Assembly: GCF_018320785.1 (NCBI RefSeq) | Contig: NC_054873.1 | Coordinates: 20,922,196 to 20,986,195 of the forward strand | Source of the DNA: Cheilinus undulatus | Taxonomy: Eukaryota > Chordata > Actinopteri > Labriformes > Labridae | Direction of reading: 5' to 3' | DNA length: 64,000 nucleotides | In this document: positions 40,842 to 64,000 of the stretch, in pieces | Position numbering within the stretch: position 1 is the first letter of the stretch | How the letters are laid out: each line of letters opens with the position of its first letter | Translations under genes and position numbers: made by a program | Notes under the pieces: generated by a model | What the model saw: the letters and a program-made list of their open reading frames with translations, nothing else | Told to the model about the DNA's origin: nothing | The model's database searches: none

Positions 40842-42483
40842 CAGTCATGGACGAAATTATCGACACCCCTGGAATTTTTCCAGAGAATACATAATTTCTT
40901 CCAGAAATTGTTGCAATTTCAAATGTTTTTGGTACACACATTTTTTTTTTCATTTATGTGCATTGGAACAACACAAAAAAGCAGAAGAAAAAAGCCAAAA
41001 TTGACATAATTTTACACCAGACTAATAAATTATTACAAAATATTGGCACCCTTTTAAAACTGTGGGTAAACCATTTTATTTCAAGTATTTGATGCTCATT
41101 TAAACTCAGCTGTGGCAGTAACAGGTGCTGGCAATATAAAAATCACACCTGAAGCCAATTAGAATGTATAAAATTTGACTCAACCTTTGTGTTGTGTGCC
41201 TGTGTGTGTCTCGCCAAGCATGGAGAAGAGAAAGAAAAGCCCAGAATTGTCTGAGGACTTAGGAAGCAAAATTGTGGAAAAATATGAACAATCTCAAGGT
41301 TTCAAGACCATCTCCAGGGATCTTGAAATTCCTTTGTCCACTGTGTGTAATATAATCAAGAAGTTTATAACCCATGGAACTGTGGATAATCTCTCTGGAC
41401 GTGGACGGAAGAGAAAAATTGACAAAAGAATGCAACGCAGGATAGTTGGAATGGTGGATAAACATCCTCAGTCAACTTCCACACAAATTCAGGCTGTCCT
41501 GCAGACTCAGGGTGCAAAAGTGTCAGCTCGGACTACACGTGGTCATTTGAATGAGATGAAGCGCTATGGCAGGAGACCGAGGAGAACCCCACTGCTGACA
41601 AAGAGACATAAAAAAGCCAGACTGGAGTTTGCAAAAATGTACCTGAGTAAGCATCAATCCTTCTGGAAGAACATTTTGTGGACAGATGAGACTAAGGTAG
41701 AATGTTTTGGAAAAGCACGCCATTCCACTGTTTACAGAAAATGGAATGAGGCCTTCAAAGAAAAGAACACAGTAGCTACTCAGGTTCAAAGGTAGGAGTT
41801 TCAAAGATGTTTTGAGGTTGTTTTGCTGCCTCTGGCACTGGGTGCCTTGACTGTGTGCTAGGAATCATGAAATCTGGAGACTATCAAAAAATTTTGGGCC
41901 TCAATGTAGGGCCTTGTGTCAAAAAGCTGAGTCTGCATCAGAGGTCATGGGTGTTCCAGCGGGACAATGACATAAAACATACCTCATAAAGCCCCAATAA
42001 ATGGTTGGAGACAAAGCGCTGGAGAGTTCTGAAGTGGCCAGCAATGAGTCTGGATCTAAATCCCATTGAACACCTATGGAGAGATCTCAAAATTGCTGTT
42101 GCAAGATGGCATCCTTCAAATCTGAGAGACCTGGAGCAGTTCGCAAAAGAAGAGTGGTCCAAAATTGCAGAGGTGTAATTGAGAGGTGTAAGAAGCTTGT
42201 TGATGGTTATAGGAAGAGATTGGTTTCAGTTATTTTTTCCCAAGAGTGTGCAACCAAATATTAAGTTGAGGGTGCCAACAATTTTGTCCAGCCTATTTTT
42301 TGAGTTATGTGTAAAATTATGTCAATTTTGGCTTTTTTCTTCGGATTTTTTGTGTTGTTCCAATGCACATAAATGAAATAAACATGTGTATACCAAAAAA
42401 ATTTGTAATTGCAACAATTCCTTGGAGAAATGGTGTATTTTCTGGAAAGATTCCAGGGGTGCCAGTACTTTCGTCCATGACTG
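40842..42483 (+). mobile_element. Tc1-like transposon with N-terminal half of transposase open
   Basis: The 1642-bp element has ends of about 50 bp in inverted orientation starting CAGTCATGGACGAAA, with TA at 42484 on the right and TT (decayed TA) on the left. The frame 41175-41795 (Met of the protein proper at 41220) gives the paired-like helix-turn-helix region (SRDLEIPLSTVCNIIKKF), a GRGRKRKI hook-like motif, the second helix region and the first catalytic D (ILWTDETKVECFG). After 41795 the remainder is frameshifted with stops. The paralogous site near 53832 (acatatat) lacks it, giving an empty site. Confidence 0.9.
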
Positions 42484-43271
42484 TATATGTGCGTGTCACA
42501 TGTTCATGGCCTGATGAATTTGCTAAACTGTGTCATTTCAGTCAGCTAAACTTATGTTCACATCACAGTCATAGATGAAGATTTTTCACTATTACGTAAC
42601 ATGTTTGCTTTATTACGTTATTTTTTAATAAAGTTAGTCATCAACATTATGTTGGTCTTTGAAACGTGAAGATCCATCAGCTTCTGTCATTTAAACATAA
42701 AATTTCATGTCTTCACCCCCTGCAGTTTTTAAATAAGACTTTTACGTTATTCATGAGCATTACTTTGAAAGTCTCCCACCCTTTCACTAACAAAGCCATG
42801 TCAGATACATCACAATCAAACGTTTTATGTTACTAATGAATACAACTGACTATTAAAAACCTGCATTATAGTTTAGAAATGTCAGCAGTCATGTGTAATC
42901 TCTTCCATTACAAACCTTAAAAAAATCTTCTCCTTTTCACTGAATATTAACAGGGGAAGACATATTTGTGTGACAATCTCTAGTGTCACAGTATTTAGAA
43001 ATTTCAACAAAAAATACTTTAGGTGGTCTTTGTAAATATCATACAAACATTCTTGTAAAATACCCCAAAATTCTCTTTTTAAAGTTGATCTAACAATTTA
43101 GAGCACAACACATTAAATACATTCCACTCATGCAGACGCCCATCCTGTTAGTTATTTCACATAAATCAGGTTTGACCGATCTAAAGCAGCCATTCAGAGG
43201 GAAATCTCAGTGCTGTCATTAGATGATAAATTAAAAATGTTTTCACAATATTATTTGATAATCTCAGTTAA

Positions 43272-43584
43272 CCCTTTAAAGCCTGAAAACACAAATTATA
43301 GCCAGAAAATTCTTATTTTTTGGAACTGAAATGTTTATTCAATTTTCTACTGAAATCCAAAAAATCAAATTTCCATGAAATTCAACATATATAATTTTTT
43401 TTAATCTCATTTGATACATTAGGTGTTTTTGGTAACTGATAATCCACTTGAGGACATTTTTTGAATCATTTATCAGATTGTATTCAAAAAATGTTTTAGT
43501 GATCTATTGATCTATTGATCATATTGATTAGATAGAGGTATTATTAAAGTATGTATCAAGTATGATACAACAGGCTTTAAGGGG
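43272..43584. mobile_element. piggyBac-like MITE with TTAA target duplication
   Basis: The 313-bp element starts ccctttaaagcctg and ends caggctttaagggg (inverted repeats), flanked by TTAA at 43268-43271 and 43585-43588. The duplicate region at about 53845 (tctcaattaacata) carries one TTAA and no element, a direct empty site. No coding frame. TTAA duplication with CCC-type ends fits piggyBac; the family is inferred. Confidence 0.85.
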
Positions 43585-44884
43585 TTAACATAATTTTAAC
43601 ACTTTCTGGATCTGCATCCTCAGATGTAAGGATTAAATTTTGTAAGATATTATTTTGAATAAAGTAGGGAGTGTTAAGGTTTGGTGGGATTCATGGTTAA
43701 CAACAGAACTGATTTTAATGCATCACTGTGTACTGTAGATTATTGGTAGTTGGAGTTTTTTTTTTGACAGAGTAAATATCTTATAGATTCATACAGGTAA
43801 TATTTAGGACTAACTAGTTATGAACATATTTTATACCATTAGGGATGCACTGATGCATCAATTTAGCATTGGAATCAGCATATCAAGACTGTTTTGGACA
43901 AACTCTGATCTGCATGGTCAAACAGACTGAGAATATGTTGGCATAGTGGGGGTTTTATATCATCTGTATCAACTACCAACCTTAACTTAACTATCAATTG
44001 GTTAAATTATTTTAAACATCAGTATTGGTAGCAAACCTAATTTTCATCAGTGCATCTCAACTCCCCAGATATGAATCACAAGTTGCAAATCTATCAAAAT
44101 TCTGATTGCTTAACCCATTAAGACCTAAGGATGCCTAAGAAATGCCCTCTAAACCCAGGTGTTGTTTAAAAATTACATCCAACAACCTAAGGGGTTTCTG
44201 ACAGTCTGCACAGAGTTTAAACATTTGCTTAAATCTTTATTTCTCAGCCTTGGTAGGAGATTTAGAAATGTCATGAACACCATCTGAGAGCTTAAACCTT
44301 TGACTATAAGTGTAAATAACTGCCCTCACCCTAAAATTGAACGTTTTTGTTTGTTTGTTTGTTTTTCAAATCATCAATGAATTGAATAAAAATTCAAAAA
44401 AGTCAACATCCTTCTCTTCAAACATTTCCCTCATCCACTAAGCCTTTGCTGGTGGGTTCACAGTCACGTCATTACCTAGGTTGTTGCCATTGTTGTTCTT
44501 TTAGTCTAAAACGTTGATTTTAGAGCCCTTTGGGTGTAAATATACGAGGGAAACACCTTTGAAGTATCCGAGCTTAACAGGTCTAAAATTTTGACATTAG
44601 GATCTTAAAATTTCAAGGTTTTTTAAATCAGAAATGTACAACAGTCTTGAGTCAAAAATTTACAAGAACTCAAACTGAAGGCAGTGGCCGCTTTTTGATT
44701 CTTCAAGTTTCTAAACTCATAAATTTGGTTAAGTTTTGGTTCATGCACATCTATGACTTTATAAAAAAATCATATTTTTTCTCATAAATCAACAGCTTTT
44801 AAAAAAATCTTAGAAAATAAACAGATCCTTTTTTCTAGTGTTGCCCTTGTATGCAGTCGTAATAATAGATAAGAAAATATATAG

Positions 44885-45160
44885 GAAACATTAAGAGAGA
44901 AGGATATGCTGAGATTTTGAAAGTAAACCTGAAGCAGTCTGCAGCAGAACTGGGTCTGGATTGTCGCTTTGTCTTCCAATATGACAGCGACCCAAAACAT
45001 GTGGTTCCTGGGGAAGAACTACCTCCAGGAGACCAAAGTGAACCTTATTTAGTGGCCTGCACAGAGCCCTGGGTTGAGCTGAAGACCACAGTCTTCAGGG
45101 GGCGTGTTTGTGAACCAAGTAGTGTTAAGTTTTGGTGAATTAATTTTGTTTCTGTGTGCA
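44885..45160 (+). pseudogene. Fragment of a Tc1-like transposase
   Basis: The frame 44917-45138 gives NLKQSAAELGL, CRFVFQYDSDPKHV and later WVELKT. This resembles the second-aspartate segment of Tc1 transposases (FQQDNDPKH in most). Only about 60 residues remain and the catalytic E region is absent. No terminal repeats seen. Confidence 0.65.
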
Positions 45161-45739
45161 GAGTAAAAAAATGTAGCATTCCAAATAAAACTTGGATGTT
45201 TGGTAAAGCTGTGTTAAAAATTCCTTGCTGAAATGTTCATGGGTGATCAATTTTGTCCTCATCTGTAAATACTAAACAAAGCAGAAACCTCTAAATGAGA
45301 TTTCTATTTGTATTATGATCTCAAGAGCTAATAAGTTTCTGTTTGTGCATAGCACATACTTTACCCATGTGTTTCAAACTTCTGCCTTTTATGATGTCTC
45401 ATGTTGTCATTGGAGCAGTGTAGTGTTACTTGTTTCCTCCAACAGATGGCAGCATAAAATAAGTGACAGATTATATTCAGGTCTTGTTTTTCTTGACCTG
45501 CTGGCTGAATTTACCTGAATATCACATTTCCCCCCATGGAAGCGATATTATAATAGATTTATTATTTGTAGGTAAAATGACATTTCAAGCTTTTTAGTAG
45601 AGATGTGTTTATATTAAAAGCCAGAGTGTCATTTACAGCAGGTTTTCTGATGTGACAAGAGTAAAGGATATTTATATACTGTAGGCCTTCATGAAGAAGT
45701 AATTCAATTCATGTCCTTGTTTTTTTTTTTTTCTGCCAG

Positions 45740-46020
45740 CTGTGTCTCACGTTTCAACCGGAGGAAAAAATAGTAAGCCGTGTGATGAGCACAAAAGCAA
45801 ACATCCCCAATATTTCTGTCTGGTTTATAATCGATAGAGACATATCAGAGCAGGTGGACATCAGCACACACGTTGGTAAATGACCAGTGTTCATGTTGAA
45901 GTGATATCATCCTGGCTGTTTACCCGTCATTGTCACTATCTGATCAACCAGCTTCCTGCAGCAGCTCCCCTAGCGCCTGACAGCGGAACTACAGCACGCA
46001 GACAAGCGTCGAGTTACAGG
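45740..46020 (+). other. Possible unassigned noncoding exon
   Basis: A polypyrimidine stretch (45720-45738) leads to ag at 45739-45740. Moderately GC-rich sequence follows and ends in gagttacag|gtaaga, a strong donor at 46021. The segment has no long open frame. It could be a 5' noncoding exon of rfx7 or of a lncRNA, or chance. Confidence 0.25.
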
Positions 46021-49000
46021 TAAGACCAACTAAGACCCCGGATCAGATTTTCAAATTAAAACTGGGTTTCAAATCAATTAGACAAGAATACACCGGGAAA
46101 ATATTACTATAATTTAGAAACGTTTATTTAGTTTCTTTTAGTCAGAGGCTGTTATAAGTGTGTAGGGGCAGTTTTAGTCATTTTTGACCAATATCCTCCT
46201 AAAATCCAGCGTGTACATATGAGACATTACATTCTGGCTTTCCTGCAACTCAGTTATAATTTCAGTTATTAGAATTTTTTACATAATTGTCTGGGATTTT
46301 CAGAGATGGGTGTAAGTATTTTTGGGGGATATTTTGGACTGTCTTCCAGGAATTTTAAGAAATCTTTTCATGAAAATTTTTCAAGTTTTGCTTTGAAATT
46401 GCTTTGAAGGTGTTTGGTATTTTCATGGGAAACTGGGAAATATTTTTGGATGTAGGAGGGACTTTTATCTCTTTTTTTTAATTTTGGGGTATTTTCACAG
46501 AAATCTTAGAAATACATTTGTAATGTTCAGGAAAATCAATAAGAATATTTTGGGTAGAATATGTGTTGAAATTTTCACTAATTTTCATGGAAATTTCAAA
46601 GAATTTAATTTGAATCTTTTTGTGGGATTTTCCATCATTTTCATGGAATTTTTGCAATGCATTCGTAATTTTCGGGGACTTTGATAAGAAAATTTAGGGG
46701 GCATTTGCTTTGAAATTTTGGGAGAAATTTTTACTGGAATGCATTAGCACAAAGAGACATTCAAAAGAGCAAATGGAGTACCATAAGTACCATTTATTTT
46801 GTCCACTGAAATGATACTTTGAACTTGTGCTCTGAAAAAAATCCCCTAAAATATATAAACAGTAAAGTGATCGATAGAGACATTTAAGTTGTGCAGATTT
46901 TGATAGATAATAGTTTTTATGAGTAAAAATAATATTTAAAGTCAGACTTGATGTACTTTAAGAAGCTTAAAATATCCAGTGGCATGCTCCATTTGATTTC
47001 TTTCAGTCATAACCACCTGCCTACAATGACCAAAGCCACTAAAAGGAATTTAAACATTGATGACAGCTGTTATGTTATACATTAAATGTTTATTAAAGAA
47101 CATCTTTTCATCATTTCAAGGTCAAGGGCTCCATTAATGATGATTATGAGCATAATTTTTACCACTTGTATTACTTACTGAAGGGTATATTTGACCAAAA
47201 GAGATTTGTGAGAGAGAAATCAACTACTTTAACCAGATCATTCTACAAACACTTGTTGATTTTTCCTGGCAGTCATACCTGATCCCTCATCAGGGTTGAC
47301 AGCTTCCCATAGACCTGAATAAAGTTCACAAAAAAAAAAACAGAATAAAAACCCAGAATAACCTAGACAAATCCAGGCAATACAGGAACCCAAGCAAATA
47401 AAAAGCGGTCTAAGGACCAGAGATAAAAAGCACTTAAAATACTAGGAAGAGACAGAATAAAAAAATAAAACAGTATGAATCAAATAAAAAAAATAAAAAT
47501 GTATGGTGATTCATAAATCAGAGTACAACAGTTAGAAAGCTAGACACTATAAAATAATACTGATAAGAAGAAGAATATATTCTTCATCAGGCAAAAACGA
47601 ATGTGAGAATGAATTTTTTGGCCGAGGGGCAGCATTTGAATAGGAAATAAAATCTGACTTTAAAGCAAACCTTGCAGAACACCACAGGTAATGGTAGAGG
47701 AGGAGTGATTTCCTATGGTGACTGCAAAGGTTCGCTCTAGAAGATAAGAATAAATCCAGCTAAGTCTTGTGTCCCTGATGCCCACCCAGTCTTTAAGAAT
47801 GCTTGATTAAAATAGCATGATTGTCAAACAGTGTCAAACGCTGACATCTAAAATAATTCAAATCACTCCCTCCCCTCTATCTGCTGCTAAAATGAATCAT
47901 TGGTCACCTTGAGGACAGCTGTCTCAGTGCTGCTCTAAAACCAGACAGAAATTTCTCAAAGAGGTTGTAGCAGGAGCAGGTATGTGAGTGGGGCTTGATG
48001 GTGCAACAAATTTGGGTGAACAAGGATTATTTTGAAGGGGAACTGGTGATTCCTTAACCTTAGGAGGCTGTGCTGATGGTATCAGACTGTTGAACACTTT
48101 GTGAGGAGTGCATCCTTATAATAAGTTTGTAGACACTCAAAACCTACAAGACAATGAATCAAAGATCAAAAAGGTTGAAAACTTAAGATATGGTGTCTGC
48201 ATGTAATTGAGGATTTGTTGGCAATACACTAGATTTTTTTTGTTTTGAAAGTGTTGTGGTAGATCAAATTTGTGTTATGTTCAGCAGGCGTTGGCTGTCT
48301 CTTCAAACAGTCTCATTGGAGTCTGCTGGAATTTCTAGATGTTCATTGTTTTGCTATTGCATGTGTTTTCTAAGGCTTTCTCTCTTCGGCGCTGTTACAG
48401 CATTTTTTTTTTTTTTTTTTTTTTTGCCTTTGTCAGCCACTAAAAGTGAAGAATTTATCCCAGCACACTTGCTGTTATGTGTGTCATACAGTTGCTGCAT
48501 GAGCCAGTAAAGGCAGAGGTGCTGTCTAAGTCAGGGTTCACACACAACTGGATTCAGGTTTTGCAAAAAAAAAAACCAAAAAAAAAAACCCATCAGAATA
48601 AAATAATATATACAATACATTTGGATCTGCAGGGGCTTTAGACCATAGTCATTCACAGATCCATTCAGTTTAAATCAGTATTGATCATTTTAATTACTCA
48701 CAAATTTATTCGACTAATTAACAATATTTATTTACAAGATGTGAACTCTTTTAAATAAATAGCTAGATCTTTTACATACAATTTCTTCAATCACATTCAT
48801 ACTTTTAGAACAAGTACCATTAAAACAACTCATTACTAAACTGTACACCTATTGCAGAAAAATGTTACTAACAAAGTAGAAAAAAATCAAAACATCTGGT
48901 CTATTTACACACAAATATCTTTCATTTATATGCTAGTAAAGTAGACAAGTTTTTTTATGGCAATTGACATAAAGAGGGGGTCAAGACTGCGGTCTACTTT

Positions 49001-49650
49001 ATTTATATCAGAGTATCTTTGGGTATGTTTTTAAGAAAGTAACACATTCCAGACTTGCCAGTAGTTCACACACATCAGCAATTAGCTTTTGTCTTTTGCT
49101 CCCTGTTATGTTACCGTGCATTCTGAAATTCTTCTCCCTGCTGGTTCTGTGCCGATGAATCATGCAGTTATTCTGCACAGCAAACAGACTCGTCAGTGAG
49201 AATATAAAATGCTTTCTGTTTTTTTTTTTAAATACTAACTTTTAATAGTGCCATATTAGTATAGGCTATATTTCCATGATATTTTCCCTCTTTTATAATG
49301 ATATTTATATCTACTTTAGAGGATCTAACAGAAGCTTACCTGTTTGTGAGTATCTGGCTGATACTCAGATGGATGTGGCTGAGTTGGGTGATGGAAATAA
49401 CTGCAGCTGCATGATAAAGGGCAGCCCTGCTACCAATGGGCAACATGAAGCGACTGACACTGTGGCCGATCGTACAGTGACTGGCAGTGGGGCTGAGCTG
49501 GAAGCACCATGCATCTTTTCTCAGCAACATAAAACTCTTGAGGGTCAAATCCTTTTTGTAAAATGTAAAACACTTTGAATTGCCTGCTTGGGGACAAATA
49601 GTTTTATGAAGTTGAAATCTAATTCCGATGCATATATTTTGATTTCAACT
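46021..49650. other. Intergenic repeat-rich stretch
   Basis: Around 46290-46740 imperfect copies of words such as tttcatggaaattttggg form a degenerate array. About 47280-48110 resembles an old dispersed fish repeat (ccttgcagaacaccacaggt and following), family not assigned. A poly(T) run lies at about 48400-48425 and an A-rich run at about 48565-48590. The 100-codon frame 49276-49578 has no recognisable motif. Confidence 0.5.
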
Positions 49651-49659
49651 TTTAAAATA

Positions 49660-50680
49660 GACACCGATAATTAGCACACAAAGAAAAAAAGCCAGCATAT
49701 TCACTGTCTCCTGGAGCAAATGAAGGAGGTGTCTTCCATCTTGACCCTGTGACCTCCGGTCCATACTCAGCACAGATGTTCCTGTACACTATGCAAGCTA
49801 CCTGGTTATGCTGTTCCATGTATGCCTTGCCTGCCAACATCTTACACCCTGCTGTGATGTGCTGCACTGTCTAGGGCTTCTTTGCACAGTCTGGATCTCG
49901 GGTCCTGACTGGTGTGGTAGACCCTAGCCTCTATTGATCTTGTGTTGAGGGCCCGTTCTTGTGCAGCCATGATTAACGCCTCTGTGCTGTCTTTCAGTCA
50001 TCTTTCTGATGTACTCCTGGAGGCCTGCTGTCTCCTCCTGGATAGTGGCTCTGATGCTCACTAGTCCTCGACCTCCTTCCTTTCTCTTAGTATCCAGCCT
50101 CAGGATGCTGGACTTAGGGTGAAACCCTCCATGCATTGTATGGGGTTTCCTCGTCTTGATATAAGTGGATTTCATTTCTTCCAGTGGCCAGGAAATTATG
50201 CCAGTGGGGTATCTGATTACTGGCAGGGCATAGGTATTAATGGCCTGGATCTTGTTTTTCCCATTCAGCTGACTTTCCAGGACCTGCCTCAACCTGTGTA
50301 GCTATATGGCTGTGGCCGACCTCCTAGCCATCTTCTCATGGTTCCCATTTGCCTGTGGGATCCCCAGGTATTTGTAGCTGTCCTGAACATCTGCAATGTT
50401 GCCCTCTGGTAGTTCAACTCCTTCAGTGGTGATCACCTTCCCTCTTCTAGCTACCACCCGCCCGCATGACCAAATGACATTCTGATGTCGTTGCTGTTGA
50501 TCCCAGTGAGTTGGTCAGGGAATCAATGTCATGATTGCTTTTGGCATAGGCCACAGCTTGATATCAACCATGTAGAGGAGATGGCTGATGGTTGTCCCAC
50601 TTCAGAACCTTGCCTGGGCCCCAGAAAGCACTCCTCTTTATTCCCCCTCATGGATGGCATTGGTCCTGGTTAAGTCTGGG
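49660..50680 (-). mobile_element. Non-LTR retrotransposon remnant (C-terminal reverse transcriptase region)
   Basis: The minus frame 50292-49924 includes KNKIQAINTYALPVIRYPTG, KTRKPHTMHGGFHPKSS, LRLDTKRKEGGRGLVSI and EYIRKM, text shared by many fish LINE polyproteins downstream of the polymerase domain. The neighbouring text on both sides fits the same protein in other frames with stops. Dong/R4-like is possible but not secure. Confidence 0.65.
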
Positions 50681-50869
50681 GCAACATACCAGGCATTACA
50701 TATTTTGCATTGTTTCATTCAGAACTCTTTTGTGAACGAGATTCTTAATCTAAATGAGGTTTTCATGGTTAAATATGTTAAACATAAATCATCGAGAATT
50801 ATATTGAATGGTATCTTTAAGGTACCCTGCGATTCCCACCCCTAAATAGTTCCACGCTCTTATTTTGAA

Positions 50870-51203
50870 GGGGAAATCCATTCGTACTCCCGGTTTACTC
50901 CCTGCCTTCTTTGAGTAGCTTTACGCAGGCAGCTCGTCTGTAGCTGCTGCTTGCTGCTGCAGGCGTGCTATTTGCGGCAGCGGAGAGACCTCTGCGAAAT
51001 GCCTTTTGTACTCCCGGATGTTTTTTTGGCTTTAGTTTTGTGTTTCTCGAGGGTCACATCACAGCATTTGTAGCCATGCTCTATGGTGGATTCAGCGGGC
51101 TGTCCTAGCTGCCTGAGCCGCTCCAGCAGCGGTGGGTCCGGTGCAGTGCACAGCCGGGGATGAGGCCTACTTGTTAAAGCTCCCCCACCACCCCTCCATC
51201 GTG
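50870..51203 (+). promoter_or_regulatory. rfx7: rfx7 promoter / 5' UTR, CpG-rich
   Basis: GC content and CpG frequency rise sharply compared with both sides (gcggcagcggag, gagccgctccagcagcgg, agccgggg), as expected for a CpG-island promoter. The region continues past exon 1 to about 51600. No TATA box is obvious. Confidence 0.6.

Positions 51204-64000
<12,797 letters not shown>

Larger units (their letters stand above)
40295..44885 (+). repeat. Segmental copy of rfx7 exon 2 and its introns, broken by insertions
   Basis: Collinear with 53250-54315. Shared words include gaatttaagagtggagctgc, gggaagaagcaattgtatag, caaatctgt, gactgttgatttgtgcct, tttgataatctca, aactgaaggcagtgg and tctatgactttat. 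The copy is stretched from about 1.1 kb to 4.6 kb by a Tc1-like element (40842-42483), a piggyBac-like MITE (43272-43584) and other sequence. Orientation is the same as rfx7. It lies upstream of rfx7 exon 1. Confidence 0.88.

Overview
The window is vertebrate nuclear DNA, almost certainly from a ray-finned, probably percomorph, fish. The evidence is four split protein genes with vertebrate exon structure, AT-rich introns, and several fish-type repeats: Tc1-like transposons, hAT and piggyBac-like MITEs, a tRNA-derived SINE, L2-like LINE tails and a Gmr1-like LTR retrotransposon. There is no sign of bacterial, organellar or viral sequence. All splice junctions were placed by eye from reading frame, GT/AG signals and remembered vertebrate family proteins; no search was run.

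Layout from left to right. (1) 1-10.1 kb: the 3' part of csk (+), ten coding exons from the end of SH3 through SH2 and the kinase domain, with Tc1 relics in its introns. (2) 10.1-12.4 kb: intergenic, with simple repeats and a hAT-type MITE that has a clean 8-bp target duplication. (3) 12.46-15.71 kb: complete adal/mapda (+), ten coding exons, 358 aa. (4) 16.12-20.33 kb: an inserted LTR retrotransposon read on the minus strand, with two 513-bp LTRs, a proline-tRNA-type primer site, and gag plus a shortened pol. (5) 21.8-22.7 kb: a decayed second copy of the last adal exon and its flanks. (6) 22.75-37.89 kb: complete nat10 (-), 28 coding exons, 1037 aa, convergent with adal. (7) 38.0-51.2 kb: the nat10 promoter, then a repeat-rich interval holding a decayed copy of rfx7 exon 2 broken up by later insertions. 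(8) 51.2-64.0 kb: the 5' part of rfx7 (+), nine coding exons running off the right edge.

The four genes do not form a pathway. csk is a cytosolic kinase that restrains Src-family kinases. adal deaminates N6-modified AMP. nat10 is the nucleolar RNA cytidine acetyltransferase. rfx7 is a DNA-binding transcription factor. What links them is genome history: nat10 is bracketed by broken copies of the end of its left neighbour (adal) and of an early exon of its right neighbour (rfx7).

The observations most worth checking are an AT-AC (U12-type) intron inside the rfx7 DNA-binding domain, the internally deleted retrotransposon whose integrase precedes RNase H, and the paired exon duplications, which give empty-site evidence for later transposon insertions.
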